64,000 nt of DNA from Marivita sp. GTDB lineage: Bacteria > Pseudomonadota > Alphaproteobacteria > Rhodobacterales > Rhodobacteraceae. Location: contig NZ_JAIPUS010000012.1 in the NCBI RefSeq assembly GCF_020055675.1, forward strand, positions 1-64,000. The letters are read 5' to 3'. The number at the start of each line of letters is the position of its first letter. The first letter of the stretch is position 1. A program made the translations under genes and the position numbers. Under the pieces are notes generated by a model. That model saw only the letters and a list, made by a program, of their open reading frames with translations. It ran no database searches and was not told the DNA's origin. Positions 21,780 to 30,677 of the stretch are shown one piece after another.

Positions 21780-22641
21780 CCCAGATATCCGGACCGCCGC
21801 AGACACGAGGGTCGATCCTGCCCAGGGCCTTGGTGTCTTTATGCGCGTAGTCGAGAGCCATCAGCACGCTGCGAATGGCGTTGATCCGAGCGCGACGCTT
21901 GTCGTCAGAGCGCACGATGGTCCAGGGGGCGTGATCGGTGTGGGTCTTGGCGAAGGTTTCCTCGATCGCGGCGCTGTAGGCGTCCCATCTTTTCAGACCT
22001 TCAACGTCGATCCAGGAAAGTTTCCATTGCTTGAGCGGATCGCGTTCACGTTTCAGAAAGCGGCGCAACTGTTCGGCGCGCCCGACATTGAGCCAGATCT
22101 TGAAAAGCTGAATGCCATCATCGACCAACATCTTTTCAAAATCAGGGGCTTGGCGGAAGAACTGCATGCGCTGATCCGGCGTGCAGAATTCAAACACATG
22201 TTCAACCACGGCGCGATTGTACCAGCTTCGGTCAAAGAACGTGATTTCCCCGGCGGCGGGCAGATGGTCGATATAGCGCTGGAAATACCATTGCGTCGCT
22301 TCGGTGTCAGACGGTTTGGACAGCGCCACGACATTTGTGCCACGCGGATTAAGGTTCTTGCGGAACCTTTTGATTGTGCCGCCTTTTCCTGCAGCATCCC
22401 GGCCTTCGAACACAATCACGACACGGGTCCCCGTCTCGCGGGCCCAGGTCTTCATCTTGACCAGTTCTATCTGAAGCGCGCCCAGGTCCTTCTTGTATGC
22501 CTTGCGCGGCATACGCTCATCATAGGGGTACTCAGGATTGATGAGTTCACCTTTTTCCCGGCGTTTGATGGCGTTTCGGATATCTTCGGGGGCGTCATCG
22601 TCGAAAAAGGCGCTGATTGCACCATCGAAGGGGAGGTCCAT
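21772..22641 (-). CDS. ppk2: Polyphosphate kinase 2 (PPK2 class I)
   Basis: A 289-residue single-domain PPK2 transferring phosphate between polyphosphate and nucleoside diphosphates. Walker [17 protein letters not shown], Walker [18 protein letters not shown] with the lid arginines, and [15 protein letters not shown] are intact. The ATG at 22641 follows GGGAGG-like purines; codons upstream to 22728 are not conserved. It overlaps the tetR gene by eight bases. Confidence 0.94.
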   Translation of the reverse strand: MDLPFDGAISAFFDDDAPEDIRNAIKRREKGELINPEYPYDERMPRKAYKKDLGALQIELVKMKTWARETGTRVVIVFEGRDAAGKGGTIKRFRKNLNPRGTNVVALSKPSDTEATQWYFQRYIDHLPAAGEITFFDRSWYNRAVVEHVFEFCTPDQRMQFFRQAPDFEKMLVDDGIQLFKIWLNVGRAEQLRRFLKRERDPLKQWKLSWIDVEGLKRWDAYSAAIEETFAKTHTDHAPWTIVRSDDKRRARINAIRSVLMALDYAHKDTKALGRIDPRVCGGPDIWDG

Positions 22642-22693
22642 CTTCGGCTCTTTCTGTCGTCTGTTCTGAATTGAATATGGGATGTTAACGCGA

Positions 22694-23647
22694 TTAACGC
22701 AAACCCGCGCGTGAGGCTGCCCGGTCAATGGCGCCGATGACCTCGGGTTCGGCAGCGTGGTGGGGCATGTGGCCGATTCCTTCGAGGACGGTCAGATTGG
22801 CTTCTTTAATCTGGTTGGACAAGGGGATTGAATGGATCGACAGACCCACCGTGGTGTCGGCATCGCCGTGAATGATCTCGGTCGGGACGTCTATGCTGCC
22901 GTAGCGGAGGTGGAGAGCCTCGATCTCGTCCAGCAGATTGGCGCGCTGCATCGCGTTGGCGCGCATGGACACGCGGCGCAAGGTGAGCGGCACGCCGATA
23001 TAATCTGCATATTCTTCTGGCGCAGATTGCGGGCGAAATACGCCGTCTATGGCGTCCGCGACGATCGCGTTGGGTGTAAAAGCGGTGATGGCTGGCACGA
23101 CAGTTGCGCTGCCAAGGTCGCTTGATGTGACCTTGTAGAAGGTGCTGATCCCGGTATCCCATGGATTTGACGCGGCAGAGACAAGCACGAGAGCCGACAG
23201 AACGTCAGGCTGTTCGACGGCCCAGGCCAAGGCTACCGCACCGCCGTATGATTGGCCCAGAACCATCGGTTTTTGCAGGCCAAGTTGTCGTGACGCGTCG
23301 GCCAGAAGATTGGCTTGCTGGATGATCGTGGTGCCATCCGGGTTGACGCGATCCGTATACCCGAGGCCGGGACGGTCGAACGCTGTCACGCGATAGCGTT
23401 CCGCCAGTTTGTCGACCAGAGAGAAGGTGAAATCGCGCAGGTTGCCGCTGGCCCCGTGGATCAGCACAAGGTCGGGGCCTTCGCCCTTTGTCACATAGTG
23501 AACACGGGTGCCATCGACGTTCAGGAAGTTGCCGATGGGCGGAAACCGGTCCTCGGCCCGCGCCTCTCGATAGGAGGCGGTGCAGGATGTTGTCACAACC
23601 AATGCGGCTGCGCATCCCAACAGCACGCCAAATCCCTTTAACGCCAA
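22694..23647 (-). CDS. Alpha/beta hydrolase with N-terminal export signal
   Basis: A 317-residue hydrolase. An N-terminal hydrophobic stretch ([17 protein letters not shown]) looks like a signal peptide; TTSC is an imperfect lipobox, so it may be a lipoprotein. The hydrolase domain has [14 protein letters not shown] (oxyanion), [13 protein letters not shown] (Ser), HGDADTTV (Asp) and GIGHMPHH (His). Start TTG at 23645-23647 follows AGGAGG by five bases. Substrate unknown; the family includes haloalkane dehalogenase-like and lactone hydrolases. Confidence 0.85.
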   Translation of the reverse strand: MALKGFGVLLGCAAALVVTTSCTASYREARAEDRFPPIGNFLNVDGTRVHYVTKGEGPDLVLIHGASGNLRDFTFSLVDKLAERYRVTAFDRPGLGYTDRVNPDGTTIIQQANLLADASRQLGLQKPMVLGQSYGGAVALAWAVEQPDVLSALVLVSAASNPWDTGISTFYKVTSSDLGSATVVPAITAFTPNAIVADAIDGVFRPQSAPEEYADYIGVPLTLRRVSMRANAMQRANLLDEIEALHLRYGSIDVPTEIIHGDADTTVGLSIHSIPLSNQIKEANLTVLEGIGHMPHHAAEPEVIGAIDRAASRAGLR

Positions 23648-23656
23648 TGCGACCTC

Positions 23657-24601
23657 CTATTTGTTGCGCAAATCGGTGCGGGACGTTCCAATCTGTTCGA
23701 TATCGAACGGAGTTGTCAGGTAGATCTCTGACAACCAGTTGCCATAGAGAAGATGCGCATGGCCGCGCCAACGGTTTTGCGGTTGTTTCGAAGGATCGTC
23801 GTTTGGATAGTAATTCGCGGGCACGTTTGTCGGTGTCCCGCTGGCGACGTCGCGGTCATATTCTTCTTTCAATGTGCCGCTGTCGTATTCGAAATGGTTG
23901 AAGACATAAAGCGCACGATGATCCGGGTCCTCGATCAGGCAGGGACCGGTGTCTTCACTGTCGATCAGGATCGGAAGCCCGGCTTTTTCGACGTCCTCGC
24001 GGCGAATTTCGGTCCAGCGGCTGACCGGGACCACCATGTCGTCGGAAAAGCCCCGCAGATAGGGTGAGGCAGGAGCGAGGTTGCGGTGGCGCATGCAGCC
24101 GAATGCCTTTTTCGGCAGGCTGACCTTCCGCACGCCGTGGAAGTGATTGATCATCGCCATGCCACCCCAGCACACGCCGAAGGTGGAATGCACATGGGTC
24201 TGGGTCCAGTTCATCACCTGCAAGAGCTCGTCCCAGTAAGTCACTTCGCTAAATGGTAAATGTTCGATCGGTGCGCCGGTGATGATGAGCCCGTCAAACT
24301 TTTCGCCGCTGTCGGCCACTTCGGCGAAGGGGCGGTAAAAGCTTTCCATGTGATCGGCGGCGGTGTTCCTGGCCTGATGCTCTGTCATGCGGATCAGGCT
24401 GAATTCGATCTGCAAAGGTGTGGCCCCGATCAGCCGGGCGAACTGGTTCTCGGTCTGGATTTTCTTGGGCATCAGGTTCAAAAGCGCGATCCGCAGCGGC
24501 CGGATATCCTGTGAACTGGCCAATTCATCGGGGATCACCATCACGCCTTCGCGTCGAAGCACGTCATAGGCGGGCAGGTTGTCGGGCAGTTTGATAGGCA
24601 T
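23657..24601 (-). CDS. metAA: Homoserine O-acetyltransferase, MetA family
   Basis: A 314-residue enzyme acylating homoserine for methionine synthesis. The glutamine-amidotransferase-like fold has catalytic Cys144 in [14 protein letters not shown] and His/Glu in [11 protein letters not shown]. In [14 protein letters not shown] a glutamate (residue 113) occupies the position where true succinyltransferases have glycine; published family work ties Glu there to acetyl-CoA use, so I call acetyltransferase despite the common MetA/succinyl label. ATG at 24601. Confidence 0.92.
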   Translation of the reverse strand: MPIKLPDNLPAYDVLRREGVMVIPDELASSQDIRPLRIALLNLMPKKIQTENQFARLIGATPLQIEFSLIRMTEHQARNTAADHMESFYRPFAEVADSGEKFDGLIITGAPIEHLPFSEVTYWDELLQVMNWTQTHVHSTFGVCWGGMAMINHFHGVRKVSLPKKAFGCMRHRNLAPASPYLRGFSDDMVVPVSRWTEIRREDVEKAGLPILIDSEDTGPCLIEDPDHRALYVFNHFEYDSGTLKEEYDRDVASGTPTNVPANYYPNDDPSKQPQNRWRGHAHLLYGNWLSEIYLTTPFDIEQIGTSRTDLRNK

Positions 24602-24604
24602 GGA

Positions 24605-25471
24605 TTACAGTCTTTTTCGGTCAAGCGCGCGGCCGATCAGACCCTCGAAGGCCCGCGGCGAAGCATCGGCAATCAGGTCGGTCGCGTTTATGGTCACGCC
24701 CCAGCGTTCTGCCATTCTCTGATAGCGGGGCTGGCGATGAGCCAAGGCTTTTGCATACGTCCATCGAATGAAGTCGTCCGGGTCAACATCGGACTCTTTC
24801 TTGTTGTATTCATTCAGATATTCCGCCCATACCCTTTTCAGGAACTCGGGTTGATAGGCCATTGGTTTCGGGGCGCGATCAAAGCGTCGGATCAGCTCTT
24901 GTGTATGCGCCTCGTCCCCCTTGATCCAGACCAGAAGGGCATGTTTCGACAGCTCGGTCAGGATCGGATCCGTTGGATCGTCCGGATCGACCCATTCGCA
25001 GATCGAACCGCCGGTGTCACAAACGAAGTGCGGATACCCGTACAGGTCGATGGCGCGGTCGATGAAATAGCCGGTGTCGAGCAACGCCGATATCTCGGCG
25101 CGGCGGAACTGTTCCTGTCGCTTGTGATATTCGTCAATCGGCATGCCGCCACGTGCCGGGTCGCCCGGCTTGCCGAGATAGGTCGCGACGGGAGCGAGAT
25201 TGTCAAAGCTGAGATTGGAACCGATATAGATCGAATCCGACATCAGCAGATCGCGCAGGAACGGCACCTTCATCGCTTCGCGCTTGGCATTGTCGACGAT
25301 GTATTCGCCCATGTAATGGGTGCCGATGCGGTAGTCTATGGAGTAGTGGAACCACGCGCCCGTATCGCGCAGGAGGTTCGACATATGGGTCTTGCCCAGT
25401 CCGGACATGGCAAAGAGCACCACGCGTTTATGCGGCGCATTGTGCCATTCTTCTGCCGATGCGTAGATCAT
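24605..25471 (-). CDS. P-loop ATPase/kinase-like protein, function unknown
   Basis: A 288-residue soluble protein with a Walker A near the N-terminus (LFAMSGLGKTHMSNLLR, residues about 17-33) followed by a substrate-domain-like FHYSIDYRIGTHYMGEYI. The rest is helical and polar, with FVCDTGGSICEWVDP and WIRWTYAKALAHRQPRY-like segments. It resembles small-molecule kinases of the shikimate/adenylate kinase fold, but I do not recognise a named family beyond a conserved Rhodobacterales ATPase. It ends three bases before metA begins, suggesting co-transcription. Start ATG at 25471. Confidence 0.8.
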   Translation of the reverse strand: MIYASAEEWHNAPHKRVVLFAMSGLGKTHMSNLLRDTGAWFHYSIDYRIGTHYMGEYIVDNAKREAMKVPFLRDLLMSDSIYIGSNLSFDNLAPVATYLGKPGDPARGGMPIDEYHKRQEQFRRAEISALLDTGYFIDRAIDLYGYPHFVCDTGGSICEWVDPDDPTDPILTELSKHALLVWIKGDEAHTQELIRRFDRAPKPMAYQPEFLKRVWAEYLNEYNKKESDVDPDDFIRWTYAKALAHRQPRYQRMAERWGVTINATDLIADASPRAFEGLIGRALDRKRL

Positions 25472-25701
25472 TGCGCCAACTCCATGCCGGAAACCGCTGC
25501 CCATGCGGGGTTAGCGATGCGGCACGGCGGCGTCAAACGGTTGTGGCGTGGCGACGCGACAGTCGGGTGTCTTGCCTCGGCGACATGGCGTCGAATTGCC
25601 GGCAGCCCTTTGGGCAGGGGCGCGTGATCCCTGCGCTGCGCATGTCATTCAAATGCCCGCCAGACAGAGCCCGACGGGGCTAGACTCTTCTACGGGACGG
25701 T

Positions 25702-27027
25702 TCAGAAATCGACCGTCAGGGACAGGCCGACGCCAAGGGCGGTATTGTCTTCGAACCTCGTACCGGACGCGTCCTCGGCGTCGCCGATCCAGACATATTC
25801 GAGACCCCCGCGCAACGTCATGTTGTCCATGGCATACTGACCGCCGACCCCGAGGCTCGCGAACCCGTCGCGCGGAGCAAGCCGCGATGTGGCATCGCCA
25901 TTCTGTGCTTCGTAGGTGACCTGTGCAAAGCCGGAGACATCATCGGTGAAGGCACGCCCGACACCGAGCTTCCACGTGGTGCGGTCGTTGTCGAAGCCGG
26001 TCACGTTGCCGCCAGTGACCCCTTCGTATTCGGGGGTGCGCACGTCCCATTTTGACCATTCGGTCCACTTGACCTGACCATAGACCAGCGTGCCCGGCGC
26101 AACCCCGGTTTGAAAATCCAGTGTGACAACCTGTGGCATTTTCACCTTGGTGTCGCCCCCATCGGTGTCGATGTCCAAACCGGCGAGTGTTTCCGAGGTT
26201 CTGAACCTGTGGTCGATCTCGCTTTGCCAGGACAGCACGACGCGCAGCGCGATATCGGGAATCTCGTAGGCGACGCCCAGGAGGGCCCCCCAGTCGCCCA
26301 CGCGGCTCCCGCTGGCGGTGTAATCCATCGAAGTGTCGACATCCTGGGCCGCGGCACCCAGCGTTTCGGCGCGTGCGCCCAACTGCTGCGCCTGCGCTCC
26401 GAGCGTTTGCGCCTCTGCGCCAAGCTGCTGTGCTGTCGCGGCATCACCGGCGCGCCCGGCTGCCTCGGCCTCTGCGCCCGATTGCTGGGCCTGAGCGCCG
26501 AGCGCTTGCGCTTCGGCGCCCAGGGTCTGCGCGTTGCGTCCCACGGAGCTGCGGACCAGCAGATCGGGTATGAGGATATCCGCCTGGCTTTCGACATAGC
26601 GCGCGCCGCCAAAGACCGAAACGCGGTCGCTGACGCTGTACTTGCCGACAAGCGCCACCTGGTCGCTGTCCCAATCGGCGGTCAGGCCCGAATACACCCC
26701 TTTGGTATATTCCGCGTTCGCGTTGTAGGGATCGTTCAGATAGAGACCGAAGGTGAAGCTCTCGGTGAACTCGTTCTTGTAGGCCAGCCCATAGCCCGTG
26801 TCATTGCCCAGCATGTTGCCGGTGTCCTCCTCGCCGCCCCCGGCCGCGGTCAGCTGAGGGGTGTATTTGCCCGACAGGTCCGGACTCAGATGTGAAAAGC
26901 TGAGTTGGAGCTGGTCGTTCGGCGTAAACAGGAAATTGTAATCATTACTGGAGTGTTCGATTCCGCCTGCCTGCGCCGCACCTGCGGCGACGGCAAGCGC
27001 AACCGCGCTTGTCATCAATCGTGTCAC
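25702..27027 (-). CDS. OmpP1/FadL-family outer membrane transporter with heptad-repeat insert
   Basis: A 441-residue beta-barrel protein for hydrophobic substrates such as long-chain fatty acids. Signal peptide (TSAVALAVAAGAAQA), then the FadL hatch-like region AGGIEHSSND, many alternating strands and a terminal aromatic strand ending LSLTVDF. Unusually, residues about 166-229 are a run of seven-residue repeats of the type GAEAQxL, a predicted coiled coil inside an outer loop. Start: GTG at 27027 behind GAGGG gives the best signal peptide; the ATG four codons later also fits. Confidence 0.88.
   Translation of the reverse strand: MTRLMTSAVALAVAAGAAQAGGIEHSSNDYNFLFTPNDQLQLSFSHLSPDLSGKYTPQLTAAGGGEEDTGNMLGNDTGYGLAYKNEFTESFTFGLYLNDPYNANAEYTKGVYSGLTADWDSDQVALVGKYSVSDRVSVFGGARYVESQADILIPDLLVRSSVGRNAQTLGAEAQALGAQAQQSGAEAEAAGRAGDAATAQQLGAEAQTLGAQAQQLGARAETLGAAAQDVDTSMDYTASGSRVGDWGALLGVAYEIPDIALRVVLSWQSEIDHRFRTSETLAGLDIDTDGGDTKVKMPQVVTLDFQTGVAPGTLVYGQVKWTEWSKWDVRTPEYEGVTGGNVTGFDNDRTTWKLGVGRAFTDDVSGFAQVTYEAQNGDATSRLAPRDGFASLGVGGQYAMDNMTLRGGLEYVWIGDAEDASGTRFEDNTALGVGLSLTVDF
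26341..26532. repeat. 21-bp/heptad coding repeats within the FadL-type gene
   Basis: About nine imperfect 21-base units encode seven-residue blocks such as TLGAEAQ, ALGAQAQ, QLGARAE and TLGAAAQ, interrupted by AAGRAGDAAT. Alanine/leucine at a and d positions with Gln/Glu elsewhere gives an amphipathic helix. Such repeats can expand or shrink by slippage. Confidence 0.85.
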
Positions 27028-27151
27028 TGGACCCTCATCCCTAATTTTGGCTGTTCTCCTCGATCTTGCGGTACCCAACGGAATGACGCGCGGTCAATTT
27101 TGACCCAGCGTCATGCGGCGCGTTGTTCCGCAGCGTCACAATTTCGTTACG

Positions 27152-28024
27152 TTACCGGGGCGCGGTCCGCGTCGTGGACCAGATGTTGTAGTAATTCGCT
27201 CCGAATATCAGCGCAGCCCCCATCAGAACGAACGGGTCGAGCGGTTCTGCGTAAAGCATCACGCCAACGATCGCGATTACCGGCAAGCGCGCGAAATCGA
27301 TCGGCATCACGATGGTGGCCGGGGCCAGGGACAGCGCGGTGGTCAGGCAGTAATGCGCAACCAACCCGGCCACCCCAATGATCACGACCCAAGGGATATT
27401 GGCTGCGGTGGGCAGGGCGATATCCCCGTCAAAGCCCGCAAAGGCGAGGCCCAGAAAAGCCTGCATCACGGTCAGGTAAAACAGAATGCAGGTGATGGTT
27501 TCCGTACGCGTCAGCCGGCGGGTGAATACCGCCGAACCGGCAAAGCCGATGGCCGCCAGGGCCGCTGTGACCTGACCGACGTGAAAGGTCTCGGGGCTGG
27601 GCCGGGTGACCACAAGAATGCCGATAAAGCCGACCACCGCCGCGATGCCCTGTGACTTGGTCAACCTTTCGCCAAGAACCAGCGGGGCCAGGACAATCAC
27701 CCAGAGCGGTGAGGTGAACTCAAGCGCGAAGACCTGTGCCAGCGGGATTGCGGTGATGGAATAGAACCAAAGGTTCTGGCCTGCGAAATGGCTGACATTC
27801 CGGATGAAATGCAGGCCCAGTTGTTTCGTGCGGACCTGGTGCAGCGTGCTGGCCCACCCGGCGACCACCAACACGATGCCGACACCTATGACGCTGCGAT
27901 ACATCATGATCTCGAACGTATCGAGGTTCAGGCTCACCGCGCGCCCGGCAATCGCCATCGACGTGAAAGACACGATAGCCCCGATCATCCACAAGCAGGC
28001 CCGGACGGTTGGCGTCAGGCTCAT
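27152..28024 (-). CDS. EamA/DMT-family transporter
   Basis: A 290-residue inner-membrane protein with ten predicted helices in two five-helix EamA repeats: AIVSFTSMAIAGRAVS...EIMMYRSVIG and the second copy ALAAIGFAGSAVFTRRLT with IPWVVIIGVAGLVAHYCLTTAL. The motif PLAQVFALEFTSPLWVIVLAPLVLGERL is typical. Substrate unknown; relatives export amino acids or metabolites. ATG at 28024. Confidence 0.9.
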   Translation of the reverse strand: MSLTPTVRACLWMIGAIVSFTSMAIAGRAVSLNLDTFEIMMYRSVIGVGIVLVVAGWASTLHQVRTKQLGLHFIRNVSHFAGQNLWFYSITAIPLAQVFALEFTSPLWVIVLAPLVLGERLTKSQGIAAVVGFIGILVVTRPSPETFHVGQVTAALAAIGFAGSAVFTRRLTRTETITCILFYLTVMQAFLGLAFAGFDGDIALPTAANIPWVVIIGVAGLVAHYCLTTALSLAPATIVMPIDFARLPVIAIVGVMLYAEPLDPFVLMGAALIFGANYYNIWSTTRTAPR

Positions 28025-28051
28025 AGAGGCAGACCGGGTTGCAAGGACAGA

Positions 28052-28669
28052 TCAGTCGGGCGGCAGATGACAACAGCCTTTCAGAAAGCGTTGCTGGCCG
28101 GGCTTGCGCAGCTGCATGGTCACCAACCACCCGTAATCGCGGTCGCTCATCCCGTCGGTGCAGGTGGCACCTGTGATAGTCGCCTCGATCACCTCGTTGG
28201 TGTCAGCCGACGCCGTGATCAGGGCCGGGCTTCCGCGGTGTCCTTCGGCGACGTCGACAGTGTCGAGGGCGAAGTCGGTGTCGCCATCGGCGGGATGGGA
28301 ATAACGCGCCTCCGCGCCATGCAGCGCCAGGGCCCAAAACGGTTCGGTGCCGCCGCAGACCAGACCGATGGGCACCGTGCTGTCCGCCAGCGTGGCAACC
28401 TTATCGCGCGCCAGGAATCGCGTCGCGATCCAGCCATCCCGCCCGTTCCGCGCGATATGGGCCCAGTTGCCCGAGGCATCGAACCCAAACACTTCGATCC
28501 GCTTTGCATCCTGCGCAAGATCACCGATATCGGCGCTTGTTGCCCGAGGCTCGGCACGGATGTTCAACACATCATCGGCAGCAACGCCGGTCACGCGGTG
28601 ATAAGTCGGCTCGGCCAGAGCCGATCCGGTCACGCCAAGCACCGCCAAGCCGATGAATGCAAGGTTCAT
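28052..28669 (-). CDS. Exported SH3-domain protein
   Basis: A 205-residue secreted protein with a signal peptide ending TGSALA. Residues about 24-90 form a bacterial SH3b domain ([18 protein letters not shown]...[20 protein letters not shown]). The second half has [19 protein letters not shown], reminiscent of COG3650-type periplasmic proteins, and cysteines near [10 protein letters not shown] and [12 protein letters not shown] at 28669 overlaps the guaA stop as ATGA. Role unknown, perhaps cell-wall associated. Confidence 0.75.
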   Translation of the reverse strand: MNLAFIGLAVLGVTGSALAEPTYHRVTGVAADDVLNIRAEPRATSADIGDLAQDAKRIEVFGFDASGNWAHIARNGRDGWIATRFLARDKVATLADSTVPIGLVCGGTEPFWALALHGAEARYSHPADGDTDFALDTVDVAEGHRGSPALITASADTNEVIEATITGATCTDGMSDRDYGWLVTMQLRKPGQQRFLKGCCHLPPD

Positions 28670-30237
28670 TCCCACTCGATCGTTCCCGGCGGTTTGGAGG
28701 TGATGTCATAGGTCACGCGATTGATGCCCTTCACCTCGTTGATGATGCGCGTTGCCGTTTCGCCAAGAAACTCATGGGTGAACGGGTAATAATCTGCGGT
28801 CATCCCGTCAACGGATGTGACAGCGCGCAGTGCGCAGGCATAGTCGTAGGTCCGGCCATCCCCCATGACGCCAACGGTGCGCACGGGCAGGATGGCGACG
28901 AAGGCTTGCCAAATCTCGTCATAAAGCCCGTGTTTGCGGATCTGGTCGATATAGACCGCGTCGGCCTTGCGCAGGATGTCCAGCTTGTCGCGGGTGATCT
29001 CGCCGGGGCATCGGATGGCAAGGCCGGGGCCCGGGAACGGGTGCCGTCCGATAAAGCTGTCGGGCAGCCCCAGCTCGCGCCCGAGGTCGCGCACCTCGTC
29101 CTTGAACAGCTCGCGCAGCGGTTCGACCAGCTTGAGACCCATCTTTTCGGGCAGGCCACCCACATTGTGGTGGCTCTTGATCGTGACCGATGGCCCGCCG
29201 CTGGAGCTGACGCTTTCGATCACGTCGGGGTAAAGCGTGCCCTGCGCAAGAAATTCCGCGCCGTCAATGTCGTTCGCGTATTTCTGGAACACGTCGATGA
29301 AAAGGCGGCCAATGATTTTTCTTTTTGTTTCCGGGTCGCTTACGCCGTCAAGCTCACCCAGGAACAATTCCTGTTCCTGCGCATGGATCACCTGGAGATT
29401 CATGTGATCGCGGAACATGGTCACGACCTCTTCGGCCTCGTTCAGGCGCAACAGGCCATGATCCACGAACACGCAAGTCAACTGTTCGCCGATCGCGTCG
29501 TGCAGCAGCGCCGCCGCGACTGAACTGTCGACACCGCCCGACAAGGCGCAGATCACCTTGCGGTCACCGACTTGGTCGCGAATCTTGCGGATCGCCTCGT
29601 CCTTGTAGGCGTCCATTGTCCAGTCGCCCGTGAACCCGGCAAGCTGAACGAAATTCTGGTACAGCGTCTTGCCGTTCGGCGTGTGGTGAACCTCGGGGTG
29701 AAACTGCACCGCGTAGAAGTGACGCGACCGGTCGGCCGTGATCGCGAACGGGGCGCCGGGCGACGTCCCCAGAACTTCGAAATTAGGTGCAAGATCAGAC
29801 ACATGGTCGCCGTGGCTCATCCAGACCTGTTCGCGGCCGGACCCGTCCATGAACCATCCATGCAAAATATCGTCGCGCTGGTCGGACGGCGTGACCCAGG
29901 CGCGGCCAAACTCGGCGGTGGCGTGCTCGCCTGCTTCGACGGTGCCGCCCAGATCCTGCATCATCACCTGCTGTCCATAGCAGATGCCCAGGATCGGCAC
30001 GCCCAACTCATAAACTTTCGCGGGCGGGCGCGGGGACCCATCACGCATAACGCTGTCGGGACCACCGGAAAAGATGATCGCCTTGGGCGCAAAATCTTCC
30101 AGAAAGCGATCGGTGACGTTCTGGAACGGGTGAATCTCGCAATAGACGTTGAGTTCCCGCAGGCGGCGCGCGATCAACTGCGTCACCTGGCTGCCGAAAT
30201 CAATGATCAGGAGGCGGTCATGGTCATGTGTGCTCAT
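28666..30237 (-). CDS. guaA: GMP synthase (glutamine-hydrolysing)
   Basis: A 523-residue enzyme converting XMP to GMP. The N-terminal class I amidotransferase has Cys in [11 protein letters not shown] and His/Glu in [14 protein letters not shown]; the ATP pyrophosphatase domain has [19 protein letters not shown]; the C-terminal dimerisation part ends with the invariant [12 protein letters not shown] at 30237. Confidence 0.98.
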   Translation of the reverse strand: MSTHDHDRLLIIDFGSQVTQLIARRLRELNVYCEIHPFQNVTDRFLEDFAPKAIIFSGGPDSVMRDGSPRPPAKVYELGVPILGICYGQQVMMQDLGGTVEAGEHATAEFGRAWVTPSDQRDDILHGWFMDGSGREQVWMSHGDHVSDLAPNFEVLGTSPGAPFAITADRSRHFYAVQFHPEVHHTPNGKTLYQNFVQLAGFTGDWTMDAYKDEAIRKIRDQVGDRKVICALSGGVDSSVAAALLHDAIGEQLTCVFVDHGLLRLNEAEEVVTMFRDHMNLQVIHAQEQELFLGELDGVSDPETKRKIIGRLFIDVFQKYANDIDGAEFLAQGTLYPDVIESVSSSGGPSVTIKSHHNVGGLPEKMGLKLVEPLRELFKDEVRDLGRELGLPDSFIGRHPFPGPGLAIRCPGEITRDKLDILRKADAVYIDQIRKHGLYDEIWQAFVAILPVRTVGVMGDGRTYDYACALRAVTSVDGMTADYYPFTHEFLGETATRIINEVKGINRVTYDITSKPPGTIEWE

Positions 30238-30297
30238 GGCTCCTGATAGGCAGAGCCATGGTAAATGGCAATATTCCCGATGCGTGGAAAACGCGGT

Positions 30298-30492
30298 TCA
30301 GGTTTCGCGAAATGCCACATGCACGATGCGCGCGCCAATGATCCAGACCAGAAAGCACAGGACAATCGATATGCCGAAGGGAATACTCAGCCCAAGCGGC
30401 AGGGTCCGACCCGAGAATCCGATCCAGGCAACGAGCAGTCCGACAATCAGGACTGCCGTCATTGCAACGGTTTTTCTTGGGGCAAAGCGCAT
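30298..30492 (-). CDS. Small two-helix membrane protein (64 aa)
   Basis: An unrecognised 64-residue protein: basic start MRFAPRKT, helix one VAMTAVLIVGLLVAWIGF, loop SGRTLPLG, helix two LSIPFGISIVLCFLVWIIG, tail ARIVHVAFRET. The ATG at 30492 follows AGGAG six bases upstream. It resembles DUF485-like symporter-associated subunits in layout only. It lies 60 bases upstream of guaA on the same strand and is divergent from the mttB-type gene. Confidence 0.7.
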   Translation of the reverse strand: MRFAPRKTVAMTAVLIVGLLVAWIGFSGRTLPLGLSIPFGISIVLCFLVWIIGARIVHVAFRET

Positions 30493-30677
30493 GGTTTTCT
30501 CCTGTTCTTCCGCGAGGACAGAACCCGCCACCCCGCGAATGGTTCCCGCCGATGGACTGGAATGTCGCTTTCGCCACGCACCCGCCGCAAATTGTCCCTG
30601 TGCCCCCGTCCTCTCATATTATGGAATGTCCACTGGCACCACGCCGACCACAGAAGAAACCCGTACGGAGGGCAGTC

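Noticed and set aside
19953-21884. 643-codon forward frame opposite trmFO and tetR
   Set aside because: Runs antisense to three well-supported reverse genes and lacks motifs.
22684-22698. TTAA-CGCGA-TTAA as a CtrA site
   Set aside because: Spacer is five bases instead of seven and it overlaps the end of the alpha/beta hydrolase gene.
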